Assembly (NCBI GenBank): GCA_003427395.1 | Contig: BFEA01000121.1 | Coordinates: 1,503,071-1,528,109 of the forward strand | DNA: 25,039 nucleotides | Reading direction: 5' to 3' | Source: Chara braunii | Lineage: Eukaryota > Streptophyta > Charophyceae > Charales > Characeae | In this document: positions 9,295-19,430 of the stretch, piece by piece | How positions within the stretch are numbered: position 1 is the stretch's first letter | How the letters are laid out: every line of letters starts with the position of its first letter | Position numbers and translations under genes: made by a program | Notes under the pieces: model-generated | The model's input: only the letters and a program-made list of their open reading frames with translations | Database searches by the model: none | What the model was told of the DNA's origin: nothing

Positions 9295-10351
9295 TGAAAA
9301 GAATATGAGTGTGAACGATATACAGAAACACCAAGTTGCAAAATCACACAGATGTCCAAGTAGTCGTGTTCAAGCAGAGAGTACAAATGCACCGAGAAAC
9401 CATCCATATAGAGCAATACAATGAAGTAATGAGCCAGTGTTCAAGCCCGTAGGCCACACCAACACAATATTCAAAGTCGCTCCTCTCTGTCTGGCGCCCA
9501 GCGCCCAGCCTACTCTACCCGACTATCGTATCTACAACTCTGTTCACGCAACAAGCTCACTTGGACTCTCGATGACCAATGCACATGACTGTCAACACCA
9601 TAGCCAACCTCTCTTCATGCACCGGGTATGTATCTCATCACCCTCAGTTACACCTTGATTACCCCACACGCGCCTCCTTCCCTGAAGACCACCAGATCGC
9701 CCGCTTTACACCCTGGCGCCCAGCAGCCCGGCTATGGCTGTCTGCGCCCCGCTTCCTTGCAGCGCCCCACTTCACCTCAACGCGCCCCGACAGTGCCCTT
9801 GGCCGCCGCGTAGTATCAAGCGATAGCGCAGCAGCACTTTCGCATTGCTTGCACGGGCCAGAATGCATGGCCTGGGCTGCCTCACTTCTTTTATGGAAGT
9901 GGCAGCCTCCTTGATGCTGCGTGTGGCTTGCCTGGAAGCTTCCAGTAGCTTCTGGTTGGGCCTCAGACCCTGAGCCCAGGCCCGAGACTACAATTGAGGG
10001 CCTGGGCCCCATTTATAGTTGGGCACGATCTGAATCCCCGGACTTGGGTTGTTTCTGCATCTGTGCAGGGCTCGCAGGTAGGTGCATCGACAGTACTGCT
10101 TTTGCATAGGCCGATGGCCTGCTTCTCCATGTATCGGCCCTGCTTTGTGTGTATGTGCCCAGGCGCAACTATCAAGGCCTGGGCCAACTGTACGACGCAA
10201 CTTAGTGAGGCTCGCACGTCCATGCAACTAACTAGCGTGCTGCAAGAGCCTGAATATCCACATATGAAAGTGTCGAAGTTTGGCCTTTGACGAATATTCA
10301 GGCCCGCCTTCACTAAGGGCGGGCACTTGGCTAGCTGGGGGCCTTTGCCCA
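9295..10351 (-). repeat. E2 3' LTR (left copy)
   Basis: Direct repeat of 17160-18187. Its + strand left edge reads TGAAAAGAATATGAG against TGCAAGGAATATGAG in the partner, so the terminal TGCA (on the element strand) is mutated here. On the element strand it begins TGGGCAAAGGCCCCC. It contains GGCC-rich U3 sequence and a TATA box (TATAAAT) on the minus strand at 10011-10017. Extra short segments relative to the partner lie near 9364 and 9568-9590. The right-hand edge is set by loss of similarity and may be off by a few bases. Confidence 0.87.
10011..10017 (-). promoter_or_regulatory. Putative TATA box in the E2 3' LTR
   Basis: On the minus strand the text is CTATAAATGGGGCCC, a good plant TATA box next to GGCC-rich sequence. 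Being in the 3' LTR it would fire outward, toward the cox2 fragment and E1. The matching site in the 5' LTR reads TGTAAAT. Confidence 0.5.
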
Positions 10352-10435
10352 GAACATGTGATGTCTGATAGGGCCCCGTGAGGGCTTGTTCCTCCCATTC
10401 CATCCCCCTTAGCTTCGAAAGTCCACTGAGATGTT
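10352..10435 (-). other. E2 3' untranslated region with polypurine tract
   Basis: 84 bases between the pol stop (TGA, + strand 10436-10438) and the LTR. The + strand run cctcccattccatccccctt (10391-10410) is purine-rich on the element strand and is the best polypurine-tract candidate, which would prime second-strand synthesis. It lies about 40 bases from the proposed LTR edge, further than usual. Confidence 0.5.
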
Positions 10436-11167
10436 TCATGCTGGTGCCTTTCCTTTCAGTTTCTTCTCATATTCTGCCACGATCTGAGGAGCTGTCTTGA
10501 CAAGTTCCTCCGTTGAAATCCCTCGATCTTCCGTAGGATCAGTATGATGTCTGAAATGTACTTTGTACTCCCTTGCAGGTTTAGGGGGTCTACCCCTACC
10601 AGGTGGCTTGGGAACAGGTGTGTCTCTGTGATCCAGGATGTCGTCGACGTCCACGTGGCCATCCATGGTTGGGGGCAACATAGATCTCCGTCATGGGAAC
10701 TGCTCCGTCTCAATGAAAGGTGCAAGCTTGGAGGCTTGAAAAACAGGGTAAGTGCGTAGGTGACCAGGGATACGAATGACGTACGAGGGACCATCCAAAT
10801 GATTACCCACAATGTCTAAAACTTCCCAGGGACCGAAATACTGAGGCATTAGTTTCCTAGAGATGCCAAACTCCTGTCCCAGCTCACTAGCCTTGACCTA
10901 GACATGTTCCCCTCGGCAACGTTTGTTCTCAGAAGCAATCATGGCTTCCTGAGATTTCTTAATGTGTTCGACAGTCTGGTGCAACAATTTCTCATACTGG
11001 ACACCAAATTCGATGGTTTCAGGAGTTGCAACAGTTCGGTTTTCAGGCAGGAGGAAGTCTAGAGCAGATCTAGGCTTCCATCCCAGATGTAGTTGATTAG
11101 GACTGATGCCGGTGGTGGTGTGTACAGCATTGTTGTACAGACTGGCGATGAGAGGTAGTTTCTCATC
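10436..11167 (-). pseudogene. E2 integrase C-terminus and chromodomain-like tail
   Basis: Same frame as the integrase core upstream, with stops at 11168-11170 (TAG), 10898-10900 (TAG) and 10691-10693 (TGA). It contains LIASLYNNAVHTTTGISPNQ, LHLGWKPRS, VQYEKLLHQTVEHIKKSQ, FGPWEVLDIVGN, SYVIRIPGHLRTYPVFQASK, and then a chromodomain-like end: HVDVDDILDHRDTPVPK, a basic Pro-rich linker (RGRPPKPAREYKV), HFRHH and ISTEELVKTAPQIVAEYE. The linker between strand 1 and the YKV strand is longer than in ordinary chromodomains. In the family this tail influences the site of insertion. The last residues resemble the tail of E1. Confidence 0.83.
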
Positions 11168-11733
11168 CTAATCCTGGTTGGGCTTGATGTAATGCCTCAG
11201 CAGATGCTGCACCACACGGTTCATCTGTTCAGCCTGCCCATTTGCTTCGGGATGATTCCCAGAAATCGTGTGAAGTTGGTCGCCCATCTGTTTAGCGGCC
11301 TTCTTCCACATCTCGCTGCTAAACCGGACATCCCTATCACTAACAATGGTCTTTGGCAGTCCAAAGTCACGCACCCAGTTGTCTATAAACAACTTAATGA
11401 CGTGCTCAGTCCTGACAATCTCCGGCATGGCAATTAGTCTAGCATATTTAGTGAACCTATCCACTATGACGAAGATGTGCCTCTTGCCATTCTTGCTGGT
11501 CACGAGAGTATCCATGAAGTCCGTGGAGATACTCTACCCTGGACCAGCAGGGATGGGTAGAGGCTTGAGTAACCCAAGCGGAGCTTGAGTCCGTGGCTTG
11601 TCTCACTGACAGACCTGACAAGTCTGTACGTACTTCTTTACATTGTCCAGCATGTAAGGCCACCAGAATCGTTGTACTAAATTAGCGCTAGTCTTCTTGT
11701 AGCCGAAATGTCTCGTTGCATCGTGGCACTCAC
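11168..11733 (-). pseudogene. E2 integrase: H2C2 zinc finger and DDE core
   Basis: The N-terminal finger is complete in sequence: H…H (HDATRHFGYKK), WWPYMLDNVKKY and C..C (TCQVC), just upstream of a TGA at about 11608. A second stop near 11537 separates it from the core (open 11168-11515). The core shows the first Asp just before its first Met (TDFMD), Asp60 in VSDRDVRF and Glu96 in GQAEQMNR, the family D-X35-E spacing. So active-site residues are intact while the chain is cut by two stops. RNase H lies upstream after a frame change near 11755. Confidence 0.87.
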
Positions 11734-12645
11734 CTAAAAATAAACTACGCAAAATTTCCTAGATGGAACAACTAACCTCTTAAACCCTGCCTTTTCAAGA
11801 AAGAGTAACCCATCCACCATCACAAACTCGTAAGTTGTGGCCTTGTCTTTGGCCTGCATTTTGTTGATGATGTCCATCGTGATGGGATCTTCCTTGTAGG
11901 CTTCCCCCAAAGATCGAGTAATGTCCTCAGATAAGCCAAACTCATAAATCAGCGCACCTAGGTAATCTACCCTTCTAGACAACACATCTGCAACCTTGTT
12001 ATACTCTCCCTGCACATAGTCTAGTTTGAAGTGATACTGATCTATAAATTCAATCCAGCGTTTGAGAGCATCGGAGAGAACTGGTTGGGTCTTGATCCAC
12101 TTGAGGGTCTGATGGTCAGTTCTCAAGTAGATGAACCTTCCTAACAGATAGTGCCTCCAGTGGACAAGTGCCTTGTAGAGAGCGTAGAGTTCCCTCTCGT
12201 AGGTGGACTTTGCCAACTTCTTTGATGACATCTTTTTACTCATATACTCGACATATCTCAACTTTTTCCCTTCCTGCTGAGCCAGCACTGCATCAATGTC
12301 ATATTGGCTTGCGTCAGTGGCTACAATGAATGGCCTCTGCGGGTCGGGTATCATGAGAACCTCATGGTGTGTGAGAGCATGCTTCAAACGCTTGAAAGCT
12401 GCCTCACACTCGCCGGTCCAGTCCCATGGTGTGTCAAGTCGAGTTAGATCAGTCAAAGGAGATGCGATCGTATTGCAATTCTTTACGAAATTACGGTAAT
12501 ATCCAGATATTCTCAAGAATAATCCGACCTCAGTCATAGACTGGGGTTGGGGCCAATCACGTATGCTGGCCACCTTTGCATCTTCGGGCCTAATAACCAT
12601 CCGCGGATACTTCATCACCCAAGTACACGATTCAAGTGCGTCCAA
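11734..12645 (-). pseudogene. E2 RT connection and RNase H domain (open, 303 codons)
   Basis: The frame holds RPEDAKVASIRDWPQPQ and LRISGYYRNFVKN (end of RT, connection), then RNase H: ATDASQYDIDAVLAQQ (Asp111), STYERELYAL (Glu150/152), LRTDHQTLKWI (Asp177) and KVADVLSRR (Asp220). All four metal-binding acidic residues are present, so this domain looks chemically intact. It ends with VMVDGLLFLEKAGFKRL, the usual link to integrase. It is in a different frame from RT (shift near 12590), and its first roughly 18 residues are out-of-frame text rather than real protein. The catalytic set is complete even though the polyprotein is broken. Confidence 0.85.
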
Positions 12646-13195
12646 ACTCGCATTTCTCTAGGTTTATCTTATACTTGTGTTGCCGAAGAAGTGAAAGTAC
12701 CTTGTCTACATGCTGAGCATGCTCCTTGACAGTCTTACTCAACATAAGTATGCCATCGAGGTACACAACAACGAACTTATCTAAGTAGTCATGGAAGATC
12801 CTATTCATGGCATGCTGGAATATACCCGGTACATTGCAAAGGCCAAAGGGAATCACCACAAACTCGTACATACCGTACCAGGTCTTAAATGCGGTTTTGT
12901 GCTGGTCCTTTGGTCTTATGGCAATCTGATGGTAGCCGGATTTTAAGTCTATCTTGGTATAGTACTTACACCCTTGCTCCCTATCCAATAGGTCGTCGAT
13001 GCGTGGTAGAGGCTCTGCGTTCTTAACAGTGATGGCATTGAGGCCTCTATAATCAACGCACATCCTTAGTGTTCCCCTTTTCTTGGGAACAAATAAGACT
13101 GGTGAGCCAAAGGGGGAGGTGCTAGGCCGAATCCACCCCTTCTCTGTGGGCTCTTTGAGTTGTCGCCGAAGCTCGTCCAACTCGGTCGGAGCCAT
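12590..13195 (-). pseudogene. E2 reverse transcriptase, catalytic YLDD changed to YLDG
   Basis: An open 187-codon frame carries the fingers and palm of Ty3/gypsy [54 protein letters not shown] (catalytic Asp83), EFVVIPFGLCNVPG and VVVYLDGIL (Asp147, Gly148). The third catalytic Asp is Gly (codon GGC, + strand 12752-12754), one transition from GAC, so activity should be lost. Lys-Glu-Pro replaces part of the usual L.KG run at 14-16, and FGL(T)NAP reads FGLCNVP, further signs of decay. A TGA follows at 12632, after which the same frame gives YLGDEVSADG before a frameshift. Upstream IETIPGSKT-type linker text precedes the first Met in another broken stretch. Confidence 0.9.
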
Positions 13196-14077
13196 CCTAT
13201 AGATTCTCCCTTTAGGTGTCTTGCTACCTGGGATGGTCTCTATGGCATGGACAACCTCCCTGTCTACGACTCATGTAGGCTCCTCAAACAGATCAGGGTA
13301 CTTAGCGACGATGGTCTCTATCTCTGAGGTGCTTTAACGGCCTCCCGTTTTGCAGAGACATAGACTAAGTACATACCTTCCTTTTGGTTCTGTTTATAAT
13401 AGTTATAGAATGTTGGTGCGCATAAGCACCCATAGGAGTCTATTAACCAACTTGCTCTATACTTGGTCAGTCTAACGGTCCTCCCATTAGGTAACTCCTG
13501 CTTTAACACCTTCTTGTCCCAATCAAACTAGGACTTGGCAACCTCGAGGTAGTACATGCCCAACAACATGTCGAAAGGCGAATCGTCACTCACCAGGAAT
13601 GATATCTTATGACTTATCTCTCCTCCTTGGTAGGAGAAAGTGCAGACTACGTCCTTTACGTAATCTTCTACCATCATGCGCTCTTTGTTGGCCAAAGTAG
13701 ATGCTACCGGTCTACTAAGGCGCTACACCCGGTCCTTTAGGCGCAGTCTCTCAACGCAGTCGTGACTTATGAAGTTTCACGTGAAGCCAATGTCTACGAA
13801 GGCGCTGCACTTGCGACCACCCATACCAACTTCCACAACGAAGTGTTCCCCTCTAGGACCTCTACATAGTGCAACCCAGGACTCACGAGGGTCCCTTGCC
13901 GACCACTCACCTTGAAGGTCCTCTAAGGCTTCAGACACATCCAACGTACAAGTATAGTTGGGTCCGGATGCGTCTGCGGGGTGACTAAGGAGTCAATAGC
14001 GTCGGCCAACTCTTGAAACGGGGAGGGTACATCACCCGCTTCAACGAGAGTAGAAGTAGCTACAACTTCCACTGGCC
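13196..14077 (-). pseudogene. E2 aspartic protease region, broken
   Basis: Read on the minus strand, CSAFVDIGFT then TGA (+ strand 13777-13779) then NFIS gives the retropepsin active site. The Asp is kept, but the usual D(S/T)G is DIG and a stop follows two residues later. Downstream come VASTLANKERMMVEDYV and DSPFDMLLGMYYLEVAKS, the second conserved motif, followed by a TAG. A 63-codon open piece (13318-13509) continues with QELPNGRTVRLTK. Frameshifts near 13320 and in 13900-14077 separate it from RT and gag. The protease would mature Gag and Pol. Confidence 0.78.
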
Positions 14078-15964
14078 CTAAGTGTTTCCTGAACTGGAGC
14101 TCGTGGAGACCCCAGACTGAGAAGAAGGAAACCCACCCTTAGGAGGGATCTTCAGCGAGACCTTCGGGTTCTTGCACTTGAACTGTTGGTGGCCATACTC
14201 GCCGCAGTTTATGCAAGCACCACACGACCAATGGTCCCGCCACACTTTCTGATCCGAACCGGCCCTCACCCAAGCAACAGTTTTGTTTGGGTTGGCGGCT
14301 TGCCCCTGACTCCTCTGTTGACCGCCCTTGCCGCAACCACCTGCCTTAGTAGTCTTAACTATGGCGGTGAGGTTGCTACCCGCGACACTCTCCGTGCCGT
14401 CTAACTCTGATCCCTCCACAAGCTCAAAAACATCATCAATCTCAGTTTGATTCCCATTGGAATCAACCATCATCAATTGACTACCCTTCTTCTTCCATTC
14501 TTGTGGGGTTTTCTTCTTTCTTCTGTCCGTAGTGGGGGTTTGAGCACCACCCAGCGTAGCCTCTAAATCTAGGGCCTTCTTGCTGAATGTCTCAAATGTG
14601 TGACACTCTAAACGAGCCTCGCTGACTAACAAGTTCTTGATGTCTATGGGAAGACATTAAGAGCATGGTCGACAAGACCTGTGAATTGTACTCCACCCCT
14701 GGGACGACAATCAGACGCTCTACGGTCGTGGTGAGCTCCCGCACTGACTTGTACTTCCTAGAGTCAAGTTTCAGTAGCCCATTAGTGGCAATTTGCGCTT
14801 GCTGAGGGTTGTGTCATCGAGCCTCCACTAAATCCATACAACTTTCTAGGGTGTGGGTCTGCGCCCAATCACGCATGTTCCTGCCGAACCCCTTTGAAGC
14901 TACCAATCCATTAAGCCAACGAGTTGCTGAACTCTCTAAGTAGGATGCAACAATTATCACTTCCTCCTCTACCAATGTCCTCTTTGCCCTCACCCACACT
15001 GGCACCGTTCTCAACCACGTGTCGAGAGCCTCATCCTTCTTGTCTCCTGTTAAGGTTGGAGGTGGTTTCAAGGGGGTCTTGGGGTACCAAGGCAATTGCT
15101 GTCCCGCTGGCGGGACAGGTGGCGACTGTGATGTAACTCCAGTCGCTGGACCAGAACTAAAGAAGGAACAGTCTGAGATAGGGTTGCTGTTGTAGTACCG
15201 CTTGGTGTTGATCTTGACTGAGTGGCATAGGGGTCTGTCATCGCTGAGAATGGTAGTGATGGCAAAACTGCTGGCCTGATTCCTGGCCTTTGCATGGCAT
15301 TCAAGATCTGGTCCAGGGTGTCTTGGATTGCATCCAGTTTGTTGTCCATGTATGTGTGCATGGACAGGATGCTTGCCTTGACAACTTTCATATTGTTGTC
15401 TAGGGAGTCATCTAATCCCTCTAGTGCAACTTTGTCTGCCTCTCTGCTCTCTAGTCTGATACTCCTATTTCTAATTTCTCTCTCCCTGTCGGTAGCCTTT
15501 TTAAGTTCCTCCTCTAGCTTTAAGCGAATCCTTTCCACTTGCTAGAGCTCCATCTGCTCCCGGGTGCATGGAGGCGGTGAGATGAACTGCGAGCCCGTCA
15601 TCTGACTAGTGCCAGCTCCTATTGTACTAGAGATAACATGCAAGCTGGTCTGCTGACCACTTGAGGTTGCAGCAGATGTTGCTGCAGAGGTAGCCATTGC
15701 TACTGCGCTAGCTGCTGCTGCTGCCAACGCCCGTTCTACAACTCTTGCTACTTCTCTCGCAGTCTCTAGATTACGGGCCCTAGCTTCGGCCCTTAGTCTC
15801 CTTTCATCTCCTGGTAGTAGGACCTGGAACACTAAGGGTATCCTACCGGTACCCCTTCGTGTCTGCCTCCTATTGTCAGACCTATCCTCAACACCCTTTG
15901 ATCCACTTATGGGCTAGGCAGACGCTGTCTGCACTAATGTCCTCTTTGGGACCTACCACAACAT
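14078..15964 (-). pseudogene. gag: E2 gag with intact CCHC zinc knuckle, several breaks
   Basis: The likely start is ATG at + strand 15964, with stops at 15953-15955 and 15914-15916. The frame then stays open to 15542 (Ala-rich, coiled-coil-like VARVVERALAAAAASAVAM) and, after one TAG, over 15538 to about 15165 (Lys/Glu-rich IRLKLEEELKKATDRER). A frameshift leads to the capsid core, 15095-14814: WYPKTPLKPPPTLTG, ALDTWLRTVPVWV and YLESSATRWLNGLVAS, the retrotransposon-gag fold. After a TGA at 14814 and a shift near 14655, the last piece (14632-14078) has a proper zinc knuckle, C140-X2-C143-X4-H148-X4-C153. It packages the element RNA. Confidence 0.83.
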
Positions 15965-17141
15965 GCGTCTGACCGGTTCTAAATTAAAATAAACTAATAT
16001 CCGGCGGGTAACCTAGGCTACCGGTCAAGCGGCATCAACAACATCTACTCAGAATGTACACATGTAGTCTACTTCTTATCTTGATTAAGCGTTGAGAATA
16101 ACTGACTATGGTAGATTACAGTCCTACTCTAGGCTGTCTGTTAGGTGTCAGCAGTTTGTCAACCAACTAATCAAAATAAAAACAAACTATTGTGGGCAGA
16201 TGTATGCACAACGGGTATAACAGTGATGTGCAGTTGAGTTCACAATTGGAATCCCCTTCCCCTGTATCCAACGTACCTATGAGCATCATCAAGCTGCGGT
16301 GTGTAAGGTGAGCAACGGCCCACCCCTGTGCCCAAGGCGTATGCTTATGACCAGCCTGCCCTTTGTTTACCCTCGCGTGCAACGAGCCTTACGTCAAGAG
16401 GCAATTTAAGGACAGTCCCCGAGAGTCCTCAAGAATTTTTGAACGTCGCAATCAGGACGACGATCACAAGCAGTGGACAGATCAGAACCCAATCAGAAAT
16501 GTTCATAGACGGTCTGGGAGCGTCTGCATTAGGACTGGTCAGTCCGCACACCCCTTCTATCAGCGCAGCAAAGAGCCTCAACGGACAAAGCAGAATAGCC
16601 TGCGTGTACTACTCCCATGGGTTGGCATGGTGACCGTGACCCGTGCTTCAACCAGGGCTCTTCAGAGGCACCGCCCTCTCCTGCCAGATGCGCCACCGAG
16701 AAGAATGCGTCTCTCAAGATAGAGTGTACACGACTCCTTTCAAAAGAGAGGGCACTCAAGTTGGACTCACTTCCTCACAGTACGAAGAGATTGAGAGGGT
16801 AGATAAGGACTGGGAACAACGTACCTGGAGATAGCTGCCCCCAACCACACATTTCTCACCATTTGGGCTGACGTGCATTTCGATGACCGGTCAATAGCCT
16901 CGGTACCACCCACAATGCAATGCATTGCCACCTCAGCCAAAATGCCACGTCAGCATACTCTCATCATCATACATACATCCGCTGTCACCACAGCTCCCAT
17001 ACTGTTGCCACAGCCTTCCAGCGGCCGGCCCCTCTACCTGGGCCTCGCTCATACAAACCAGCACCAAAGTATCCTTACTGCACATGAAGCATCGTCAGCG
17101 CACCAAGTAACAACCGGTGACAGGTAAGCGGCGATCACGAA
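15965..17141 (-). other. E2 untranslated leader
   Basis: About 1.2 kb between PBS and gag. One exact copy of the ACGT word (TGCCACGTCA on +, so TGACGTGGCA on the element strand) lies at 16943-16952, with a near copy at 16925-16935. A + strand frame from 16328 to 16834 is open except for two TGA codons at 16631 and 16637. It ends in hydrophilic text (LTSSQYEEIERVDKDWEQR) that looks protein-like but is not recognised. The rest is without visible features. Confidence 0.6.
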
Positions 17142-17156
17142 CCAGCTCTGGTACCA
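17142..17156 (-). other. E2 primer-binding site
   Basis: On the element strand TGGTACCAGAGCTGG lies three bases after the 5' LTR. It fits the initiator Met tRNA type (TGGTATCAGAGC) with T to C at position 6; the following T-GG also resembles the next tRNA bases. It differs from the E1 and E3 sites, which carry A to G at position 8 instead. Confidence 0.82.
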
Positions 17157-17159
17157 AAT

Positions 17160-18187
17160 TGCAAGGAATATGAGTGTGAAGGATATACAGAAACACCAAG
17201 TTGCGAATTCACACATATGTCCAAGTAGTGACCAAGCAGAGAGTACAAACCATCCACATAGAGCAATACAATGAAGTAATGAGCCAATGTTCAAGCCCGT
17301 AGGCCACACCAACACAGTATCCAAAGTCGCTCCTCTCTGTCTGGAGCCCAGCGCCCAGCCTACTCTACCCGACCATCCTACCTACAGCTGTGTTCACGCA
17401 ACAGGCTCACTTCGACTCTCGACTGTCAACACCATAGCCGACCTCTCTTCATGCACCAGGTACGTATCTCGTCACCCTCAGTCAGACCTTGATTACCCCA
17501 CACTCGCCTCCTTCCCTGAAGACCACCAGATCGCCCGCTTTAACCCCTGGTGCCCAGCAGCCCGGCTATGGCTGTCTGCGCCCCGCTACCCTGCAGCGCC
17601 CCACTTCACCTCAACGTGGCCGTCAGCGCCCTTGGCCGCAGCGCAGCATCAAGCGATAGCGCAGCAGCACTTCCACATTGCCTGCACAGGCCAGAATGCC
17701 TGGCCTGGGCTGCCTCACTTCTTTTATGGAAGTGGCAGCCTCCTGGATGCTTTGTGTGGCCTGGCTGGAAGCTTCCAGTAGCTTCCGGTTGGGCCTCAGA
17801 CCCTGCGCCCAGGCCCGAGACTACAATTGAGGGCCTGGGCCCCATTTACAGTTGGGCACGCCCTGAGTCTCCTGACTTGGGCTGTTTGCTGCATCTGTGC
17901 AGGGATCCCAAGTAGGTGCGTCGACAGTACTGCTTTTGCGTAGGCCGATGGCCTGCTTCTCCATGTATCGGCCCTGCTTTGTGTGTATGTGCCCAGGTGC
18001 AACTGTCAAGGCCTGGGCCAACTGTACCACGCAGCTTAGTGAGGCTCGCACGTCCATGCAACTAACTGGTGTGCTGCAAGAGCCTGAATACCCACTTATG
18101 AAAGTGTCAAATTTTGGCCTTTGACGAATATTCAGGCCCGACTTCACTTAGGGCGGGCACTTGGCTAGCTGGGGGCCTTTTCTCGCA
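17160..18187 (-). repeat. E2 5' LTR (right copy)
   Basis: Direct repeat of 9295-10351. On the element strand it ends …CCTTGCA, three bases before the PBS, and begins near TGCGAGAAAAGGCC. It carries the same GGCC-rich U3 block. At 17844-17850 the TATA position reads TGTAAAT instead of TATAAAT in the 3' LTR. The outer edge is uncertain by a few bases. Confidence 0.87.
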
Positions 18188-18960
18188 ATCGTCAAGCTTT
18201 GTGCATTGTAACTGTAACCCTGTCCTTTATACCAGGGACCTGCAGACCGCATTGGAGGAGCTCTTTCCCAGCACGCAAGATCCAAATTTAGTCATTACAG
18301 ACCTGCAAGAATTGTGAAGGACAACTGTAACACTATCCTAAGTACCTTCTGGCTCCCTCATCCTGTTCAGCATTGATGGCCCTCAATGTGGTTGTGTAAA
18401 ACGGTTTTCGTTCTTTCTTCGCATGGTGTTGTATGGTCGCATAAGTTGTGTCATTCCTGTGATGACAGCTTCGTTTCTATTGTTCTCATGTTCGCCTTTC
18501 ACATGTGAACCATTTTCATTTGTGTATTTTATTTATGCTTTCTAAGAGTGTGCTCACAGTGATTTCTATGTCAGAATTTGACACAAAAGGAGGAATTTTC
18601 TTGCCATGGCTTGGTAGGTGTACTGGTTGGCTTTGTGGTCACATTGGGCGGTCATGCAGGGGGGTTCAGGTAAGATTTTTCCTCCTCTCCTCCTCCTCCC
18701 CTTCCCCTGCCGGCTCGTCTTCGTCTCGTACTTTGGCCCTCTGTGCTCCTGGCTTTGCTGTTCACTTCTGGCTTCCTTCCTCTCCTCCTTAATGCTAGTT
18801 CTCCTCCATGTGCTGTGTTACAAATTTCCAGAATCCCAAGTACTTCCACCCATCATCTCATTTACACGCTTGATTTACTTGTGCAAAGAAAATGAGCGAT
18901 AGCAAATGACAGAATTCCAAATTGCAATATCACATTGAAGGTCAGATTGCCGTAACCTGT
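18188..18960. other. Flank between E2 and E3
   Basis: No gene recognised. It includes a candidate terminal exon (listed separately), a T-rich stretch resembling a 3' UTR (18390-18550), a CAG|GTAAGA donor-like site at about 18667-18675, and a pyrimidine-rich CCTCCT run (18679-18712). It may be what remains of host sequence between elements. Confidence 0.35.
18238..18317 (+). pseudogene. Candidate last exon of an unknown host gene
   Basis: The run ctgtcctttataccag ending at 18234 is a good 3' splice site (pyrimidines then AG). It is followed by an open frame giving DLQTALEELFPSTQDPNLVI and TDLQEL, then TGA. The peptide is hydrophilic with a Leu/Glu pattern and reads like a protein C-terminus, unlike the LTR text before it. 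T-rich sequence follows, as in a 3' UTR. The E2 LTR ends only about 50 bases upstream, so any upstream exons have been displaced or lost. I cannot name the family; chance is a real alternative because only about 26 codons are involved. Confidence 0.25.
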
Positions 18961-19430
18961 CCGGAAAGCAGAAATGCACTGATAAAACACCTAAGGAGAA
19001 CCAAATGCGAGGCTAAAGCCCTCGTTAAGCCCTACTGGGCCCTGTTTTCAGCAAGAAGGGCCGCCCTAAGTGAAGGCAGGCCTGACAAGCGACGAGAGGC
19101 CTATTTTGTGTTTCAACGGAGCTGGGGAAATTCAGGCAGTTGCCCCGCGTCAGTTGGTTGAATGCGCCCAGACCCTGCCTGCCAATCTTTCGGGTCTTCA
19201 GGCCCTTTTTTTTTTTAACAGATGAATCAGAGGCAGGCCCTGGACCAGACACAGTGCATGAACTGAACACAGTTCGACTGGGTAGTTGGACATGGGTAAC
19301 CTCCCCAGGCCATGTGGAAGATTCCCTGGGACAGGGGCTCAGCCACTTGGGGCCTACGGAAAGCTTCCTGGAAAAGGCCCAGGCCAGCCAGGCAGCCCAC
19401 GACTGGCAGTGTGGCATACTGCGTAGCCAC

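Larger units (their letters stand above)
9295..18187 (-). mobile_element. E2: Ty3/gypsy LTR retrotransposon on the minus strand
   Basis: Two direct LTRs of about 1.03-1.06 kb (9295-10351 and 17160-18187) enclose, read on the minus strand, PBS, leader, gag, protease, RT, RNase H, integrase and chromodomain-like tail. The LTRs agree at roughly 90% or better by eye, with several indels, so E2 appears younger than E1. Nine or more stops and several frameshifts are present, but long domains stay open (RT 187, RNase H 303 and IN 115 codons). The bases outside (9290-9294 gacct, 18188-18192 atcgt) do not match, so no target-site duplication is seen. It inserted next to the cox2 fragment. Confidence 0.9.

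Noticed and set aside
9659-10439. Several Pro/Ala/Trp-rich open frames in both E2 LTRs (also 17287-18147)
   Set aside because: They occur in both LTR copies in several frames at once and reflect GC-rich LTR sequence; no known domain.
18900-18945. Second LTR-PBS junction, because ccaaattgcaa is shared with the E2 junction at 17154-17164
   Set aside because: Only 11 bases match exactly, the PBS complement is not recognisable, and the orientation disagrees with the U3 match at 19061.
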